Positions 1 through 64,000 of a DNA stretch of 64,000 nucleotides are shown here, piece after piece. A program made the translations under genes and the position numbers. The stretch's first letter is position 1. Each line of letters opens with the position of its first letter. The notes under the pieces are model-generated. The model saw only the letters and a program-made list of their open reading frames with translations. It had not been told where the DNA came from and ran no database searches. The stretch spans positions 49,494,569-49,558,568 of the forward strand of contig NC_088776.1 in NCBI RefSeq assembly GCF_954871325.1, in the 5' to 3' direction. Source of the stretch: Gordionus sp. m RMFG-2023. Its lineage: Eukaryota; Nematomorpha; Gordioida; Chordodea; Parachordodidae.

Positions 1-683
1 TGTATTTTTTAGGTGGAGGATGGTAGTTATCTCATATAAACTTACCTAAACTCACAATGACCTAAACTCACAATGAAAAATAAAGGGAGTCACATGTCCA
101 TTAATTTTACCGATTTGCAAAAATTTCATATTACAATTTGATAATGAGTTATTTTTTTATACGAATTGTTTTTGAATGAAATCATTTTACTTGTAAGAAT
201 GATTTTTTATAAAATAAATCACGGACTTTACCTTAGCTGATGACTTTCCCGTCAAATTCTTATGTGTTTTTTTTGAATTTCTAGACATGTAGGTGAATAC
301 TTTATTATAAAATAAAATTATACACCCATTTTCAGAGATTACGGTCCGATGCGAAAGTGAATTCTGCAGATTTTTTTAATAAATAGTTTCTGGGCATGGG
401 GAGTCAAATCCGAGTCAAAATAGCTCGCTCTGCTATCTCAGTCCAGGTCCTAACCTTCTTGGGAACAACTGCTGTCATTCAACAGTATAATGATCTCTTT
501 TGATATATAATGATAATTAACCCACAATTTAGATATTCTATGAAAAAAACATATAAAAACTAATATCATCAGACGGGGAGAACCTGATTCATTTGAATAT
601 CATGAGTTGATTTGAATTATTTTGGTATATAATATACTTGGAAAAAGGGAAAAGAAACAAAATAAAAAATAAATATTATTCAT

Positions 684-992
684 AGGAGTATCCAGGATTT
701 TGCTAAGAAGGGAGAGGAGCTCTATTAGGTGGGGGGTTTCCCCATAAATTTTATTGGAGAACTTTAGGTCGACTTGTCGGACTTTGGCTATATCAAATTT
801 TTATAAAACTAATTTTGGGTCTTCATTTTTTTTGAATATAAAAATGTTTATTCTTCTAAAAAATAGTGATACATTTTTTGAGAAGGGAGGTTGGGGGTTG
901 GGGGAATTTTTTATTAGCTTAATATGATATTTCTGAGAAAAGGCAAATATGCGATGGGGTCCCCACCCCCTCCCCTTGCTTACGCGCCAGAA
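684..992. repeat. Relic of a G-tract hAT MITE (AGCCAGGATTTT family)
   Basis: The left end reads GGAGTATCCAGGATTTTGC followed by purine-rich G tracts. The right end reads CCCCTTGCTTACGCGCCAG, an approximate inverted match. The same style of end (CAGTGGCATAGCCAGGAT, then a G run) marks the hAT copy at 40676. No convincing target-site duplication was seen. Confidence 0.45.
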
Positions 993-3900
993 TATATTGA
1001 TATATAAAAGAGGAAAGTAATATTATTAGAGAAGCGCAAAATAGAGATCACCGTCAAAAAATTTAAAATATTTATCATGTCGATGAATTTCATTATTAGC
1101 CAGTGATGGGTGTCCCTCTTCAAAATAAAATTTAATCACTAAAAATTGATTTTTAATAGAAATTATCTCTTCTTTTTTTGAGATATCTGGACTTTTAAAA
1201 AATATAATATTATATTGCACTAATATATTAAAGCTAGATGGAGTTCATTGCTACTTTTAAAATAAAAATAATTATAATATTAAAAACCTATAAAATATAA
1301 ATAAAATACGAAAATAAACCATTATTTTTTTCTTGTCATTTATTTTATTTTATTTTTTATCAATAAAAGTCTTACTTGTTATCTATCATTTTTTACTGAA
1401 CTATTTAAAAAATTAACAACATGCCATCTGGTCATTATTATAGGAATTATATTTGAATTATATAAAAAAAAATATTTGAAATTAATTTAAGGGCTATTTT
1501 TGAACTTAAAGTGGTAGAAAGGAAGGGTCCCATAATAATATTTCAGCCCTAACTTAATTTCGACAAAAAGTGAAGATAGAACCCTTAATAATCAAGCAGC
1601 GATATTTAAGATTTAACTTGGAGGTGGGGGGGGGGGGTTGATGTATTTGTGAAGTGGAGGGATCTCTAAGGATAATAATTTAAACACCAATTCAATTTCG
1701 ACCAAAAGTGGAGTCGAGTGCTTAGGTATAAAATATGGCAACCCAAAGCTAAATATTATTTTTAAAAATTTGGATACTTCTATCGTCTGCACATTAAAAT
1801 TTTTATCATCTGATTATTAGTTGTATTTATTAAAATATCCATATTTTTAAAGTAATCGAAATATTGTTTAAAACTACCCTCTGTAGTTAATTTATACGGA
1901 TTATGTATTCAGTTTTTTTAATCATTTTCACAAACTGAATTTATTTGCGTGACCTTGAATAAAATTTTTAATGAGTTTAGAAACCTCTAATTATTTTATA
2001 ACCCTATAATATTCGAGCTACTTTATTTCATAGTTATAATTTTTAATTTTGGTAATAAAGAGAAAAGGAAGAAATGGAGGGTAGGAATGAATAGAAGATG
2101 GAATTGGTTTGAAATGAAGAAAGTCATTGTTTGGCGGGTGATTAAAAAAAAGAATTGTGGTTTCCATGTAAATTTTCAGGCGTGCATCAATGTAGCTCCG
2201 TCTTCTACCCTGGTTGTTACGTCATGAATATATGCATTAAAATAAGATTAATGGTTTTTTATAATATATTCTCAAATTTAAGTATTTTTAAAGTAGTAGT
2301 AAAATGTCTATATCTATTTATAATACCATTAAGTCTTTTTTTCTTTTGAAAATTTATTAATATGAGGGAGGATTAAATATTTTATTTAAAAAAAATAAAT
2401 TGATCTAATAGATAATTACAAATACACATTACACGATATATCGATTTTACAAAAAATAAATATTTTTTTATATTTATAAATATTATTATCCAATTTTAAT
2501 ACTGTCATTTTTTTAGTTCCCTAAATGATTTGTTAAGATTTAAAATTTCAAAGGATTCTTTTCTTTTCTTAGGTTCATTTTTTATTTCGAGAGAAATAAA
2601 TTAAACTTCGCGTTTATGAATGATCTGATAAAGCGCGATTTAACAAACGAATCAATTAAGGACGGAAACAAATAAAAACGATAGAAGTAGAAGAGGATTA
2701 TAATATGATATTTTTTCCCTCTAAATAGTATATTAAGATTTATATTGACACTTTCATTTGATAAAAATAAGTAAATGTTTAAGCACTTCTATACTTCCCC
2801 TAGATCAATGACGAGATTACTCCTTACTGGTTTGGTAATTACTATAAACCGTTTAAGCCAATTTTTAGCCTGATAAAAAATTGACGAGTCCCAGTTTTTA
2901 GCCGAAAATGTCAATATTTGAAAGAAATTAATATAAATTAAAACGCCTTAATGTTGACGAATTTTCTCCGTCACGCGCTGATAGATTGAACCGATTTAGC
3001 CATACCCAATATATTCCTTACCCCCCTCTTACCATACCAAGTCAAAATTAACAAAAAAGGAAATTCCAAAATCGATTTATTTTTAACCTGAACTCACTGC
3101 CACCCAGTAGTTACCTTTGTTAGATACTCATTCCTTATTATTGATGAAGTTTTTCACAAATCATGCTGACTGACCGATCCTGCAGGATTCAACGTTTGGC
3201 ATCTCTTAATCCCCCCTCCCACGTTCTAAGAGTATCTCCCTTCTTACCCACACACTTCCTTACACCTCCCTTCCCTATTTTTTTTATATTAATTAATAAT
3301 TATATTTAAATTTTGGAAAAATGCGAAAGAAGAGAAGTAGTGTTAATTAGTCGAGTTCTTCCGATCATGACTAAAAGTAATAGTCAAGCAAAAACTCGAG
3401 ACAATAAAAAATATGTTCAAAACCCGGAAATCTTATAACATAAAATTTATTTTTTTTAATGAGCGAAAGATATTTAAATTACCTTTAATAAGAAATTCAC
3501 ATTTTCTTCATAATTATTATATTTAATATATAGAAACGTAATATCCCCCTAGATTACGCTTAATTAAATTCCCTTTTCCAGGTTCTAATCAATCACGAAT
3601 TTGTTAATATTATTACCTATAATACATGTATAATATAAATAGTGCATCATTTTTTTTTACGTTTTTTTTTGCAAGGTATTTATTATATAAAATATGTATT
3701 TAAAAATCTATCACGAATTATTTAAAATTAAATATTGACATAAGTAATTAATCAATTGATCCACTTAGTTATTGATTTTGTTTATCCGGCCTTGAAGAAA
3801 TAAGCGGGCTTAAAATACAAAAACATAATTATCATTTATGTTGCCGCATACGGTTAGCCCCCCTCTCCTATTTATTTTTTATATAACAATTATCAAGATA

Positions 3901-4570
3901 ACATATATAGAGGTTATTAGAGGAACATTTATAAACTTTTTCTTGTAAAATATAAATAATCATATAATTTTTAAAAATTTATAAATTTCAATTTTAAAAA
4001 ATTTTTCAGTGAAATTTTTATTGATTACTAATTAATATCTCTATTTAGTAATTGATTAATTGGTCGTTAAACTCTTTAATATATTTCTTTACATCATAGG
4101 CGATACAATTAATTTATATTCAGGATATAATTTACAAATTTGTGGCCCGTTATTTTTTTTTAAACTCTGCCGTTTATTTGCAAAATATATTTTATAAGAT
4201 TTTTTTAAAAAAATATTACATTGAAAACCGATATCTTTTGGACACGGAGCCGAAAAGCATAGTTTCTTGTTGACTCCTTATTTTCAAAATTCATAGTTGG
4301 GGATCCAAACCGAAACACTGATATTTTTTATCACACCTGAACCGCTAAATGATTTTCTATCCGAACCTGAATCAACCGCCAAAAATGTTGGGAACTGGTC
4401 CTTGAACCTCATGATTTTATGCTTAAAAAATAATGTGAAAGTTATTACCTTTATATTGCTAAAATTCTAATTTATATCCGAATTGTTTTAAGATTATTAT
4501 CAATCACTTTTGATTAATAAGTTTTGGTCACAGTTTTAAATTTTTATATATTGCTTTTTATATTTTTCAA

Positions 4571-4710
4571 TAGCTCAGCGGAGTTTAAATTAAGATTTTA
4601 GCCAAAATAATATTATGCAAGCCTCGAGATTCCGTTAATAGATGTCTAAACCGTTCTGCCATCCATTATCAAAATCTCAAGGCTTGCGTAATATTTTTTA
4701 ATAACACCTA
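4571..4710. repeat. MITE-like unit, TAG...CTA family, degraded
   Basis: It contains the internal block TTTTAGCCAAAATAATATTA with GCCTCGAGATT and the inverted partner AATCTCAAGGCTTGCGTAAT, shared with the copies at 33457, 36249, 45444 and 50510. Outer inverted repeats and target duplication are not clear. Confidence 0.5.
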
Positions 4711-5317
4711 TGGTCTGGACCCCAAAAAAGATTGATTTTATATCAAACAATTAAAATCAGTAGATGGAGTTGAAGTTCTATAAATGTTTGATTTTTATAA
4801 AAATTATTCTTTACCGACTTCATCAGGGAAAAAGCAGCTAATAATTTTTTTTAAAAATACCGGTTATGTTTTAGAAAACGAACGCTTTTATATATCCCGA
4901 TGTTTTCAATTTTTTATCATTTATTTTTATATCTAAAAATTATTTAAAATAAGTTTCATTTAATTTACTTAAATGTTTAGAAATCGAAATATAAAATATG
5001 AATATTTAAAACTTAATACAAATATTAATAATAAGACGAAGGGATTTAGAGAATAAAATAAATTATTTTAAGTTTGAGATATATTTTTTAATTTCAGTTA
5101 GAAGGCCGAATGTTGTGCCGGGCCTGAATCTACCACCGATATTCGGGCTCCAAAAATCGATTTGGCTGGACAATATTTATGTAGGAAGTGAAGATAGTTT
5201 TATTTTTTTATTCCAAAACCTGTGATAATTTGTTTTTTTCCCATCATTATAAATATTTAAAATAATATTTTTATTTCAATTTAAAAAAAAATTTATATTT
5301 ACTATTTCGATTGGCAG

Positions 5318-62903
<57,586 letters not shown>

Positions 62904-64000
62904 TTATTTTTTCCCGGGGAGTACTTTTATACTTATACTATCCACTCTCACTAAACGTGTGTGTACCATATCTACCTATTTAATAGAGATTCGATAAAAT
63001 CAAATCTTTTTTTTTTAAAAAAAGAACATCCTCAAATGAAATGAGAATTTTAATAAGATTCGGGTGCATCATCGAGCCTTTGTGGATAGGAAAATAAAAA
63101 AATGAATAAAATTAAACGCTTATTATCGAAGTGTTTATGGTATAATCGTGACTTAGAGAGAATGTAACATATAGGGTCAATGGAAAATAATCAAAACAGA
63201 CTTCATTACCTAATTGACCAAAGCCTTGTTTAAAATAACATTTAAAGCTACTTTGAAATACATAATACTATTATACACATTATAATTTCATTATATTGTT
63301 ACATATCCCTTCCAAAAAGTGAGAGTTAACCTTAGCGAATCAAATATTAACGACCTATGCAAAATAAAAAAAGTTCCTCTTGGGTTAAATGTACTTTTAG
63401 ACCTCTCTGAAATCATGTATAAAGCTTGTCGTTATGGAATTTCGGTTAACGCCAAACCAACCTTTTGATAATAAATTAGCATGAATTCAATATCTCTTAG
63501 GAAGCTTTGTTTTTAAATTATGCATTTTAATACTCGTAATCATAATTACTACTCATAAATATTTTTTATAAAAAAAAATGGCAATAATTATTCACATAAG
63601 AATTTTATGTCTCCCTCTTTTATAGTTCTCATTTTTTATTTAAAATGCGTGTGGGCAAAGATTAAAATTTAAAAAATAGCGCATGATCTCATTAATCTTT
63701 CACAAAATCGAGTTTTTTTGGATAATATATGGTTTAGAGACCAAATCATTTCTCAAAACAATTCTTTCACACAAAACATTCCTGTTTTAAGATACCCCTC
63801 ATTTTTTTAAGCCCCTCTGTTTATTTATACTAAATCTATGCAAAATAAATATTCATAATTACCTTCATATTTTTTAAAAAAATTTTAATTAAAATGAATT
63901 GTTTATAAACTTGCGCTCTCGTAAAAATGTAATATCCTATTGACGCTTATGCTTGCTGTATATTATGGATTTTCATTTTTTTTTCTTTAAAAAAGATTTA
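62904..64000. other. 3' flank of unc-13
   Basis: This 1.1 kb of AT-rich DNA holds the presumed 3' UTR and intergenic sequence. I see no further exon, RNA gene or clear repeat. Confidence 0.6.
63105..63110 (+). terminator. Likely poly(A) signal of unc-13
   Basis: An AATAAA hexamer lies about 200 bases after the stop codon in AT-rich flank. The 3' UTR is therefore probably short. Other A/T-rich hexamers are frequent in this DNA, so the exact cleavage site is a guess. Confidence 0.45.

Larger units (their letters stand above)
1..5317. other. AT-rich 5' region without a supported gene
   Basis: Only short chance frames occur here. It contains a repeat relic at about 684-992, tRNA-promoter-like bases at about 395-460, a MITE-like unit at 4571-4710, and G+C-richer relics at about 4235-4400 and 5100-5170 that resemble other repeats in the window. 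The missing first unc-13 exon or promoter may lie here, but I could not find it. Confidence 0.5.

Noticed and set aside
1026-1220. Minus-strand open frame of 64 codons in the 5' AT-rich region
   Set aside because: Short, low complexity in parts, no recognised motif and no splice or neighbour support; expected by chance.

Overview
The window is nuclear DNA of an invertebrate animal, by eye about 75% A+T. Coding sequence is carried in short exons with canonical GT...AG introns, and the introns are full of hAT-type DNA transposons and their short non-autonomous derivatives. I cannot name the species. The encoded protein is close to vertebrate, fly and nematode UNC-13/Munc13, so a slowly evolving animal lineage is more likely than a fast one (inference).

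One gene dominates. I could assemble an almost complete unc-13 (Munc13) gene on the + strand, from a partial N-terminal C2A exon at about 5.32 kb to a TAA stop at 62,903. Forty exons join in phase without a break and encode about 2,079 residues. The order is C2A (5.3-6.4 kb), a coil (7.1 kb), a long low-complexity Ser/Thr/Asn-rich linker (10.2-15.5 kb), a calmodulin-site-like Trp helix split by a 17.4 kb intron (27.6 and 45.2 kb), the C1 zinc domain (46.8 kb), C2B (48.2-49.2 kb), the MUN domain (49.7-60.6 kb) and C2C with the C-terminus (60.9-62.9 kb). UNC-13 primes synaptic and dense-core vesicles. C2A binds RIM or homodimerises, C1 binds diacylglycerol, C2B binds Ca2+/PIP2, MUN opens syntaxin and C2C bridges to vesicle membrane. 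The 5'-most coding exon and promoter were not identified.

Region by region: 1-5.3 kb is AT-rich DNA with repeat relics. 7.2-10.2 kb holds a decayed hAT relic (7.9-9.2 kb) and a hairpin-ended repeat. 15.5-27.6 kb holds a complete-ended hAT copy (15,659-17,287), a G+C-rich MITE, two weak minus-strand coding-like stretches and an unexplained open frame of about 200 codons (about 23.8-24.42 kb). 27.7-45.2 kb holds an anonymous coding-like island (29.9-31.3 kb), a hAT copy with a MITE nested in it (31.9-33.95 kb), further MITEs and a 1.59 kb hAT copy (40,676-42,264). 62.9-64 kb is 3' flank with a poly(A) signal.

The most noteworthy points are the complete exon model, the split and unusually acidic calmodulin motif, a roughly 100-residue insertion inside MUN, a NAGNAG acceptor, weak splice donors, a family of 180-220 bp hAT MITEs with intact target-site duplications, and the 23.8-24.4 kb open frame.
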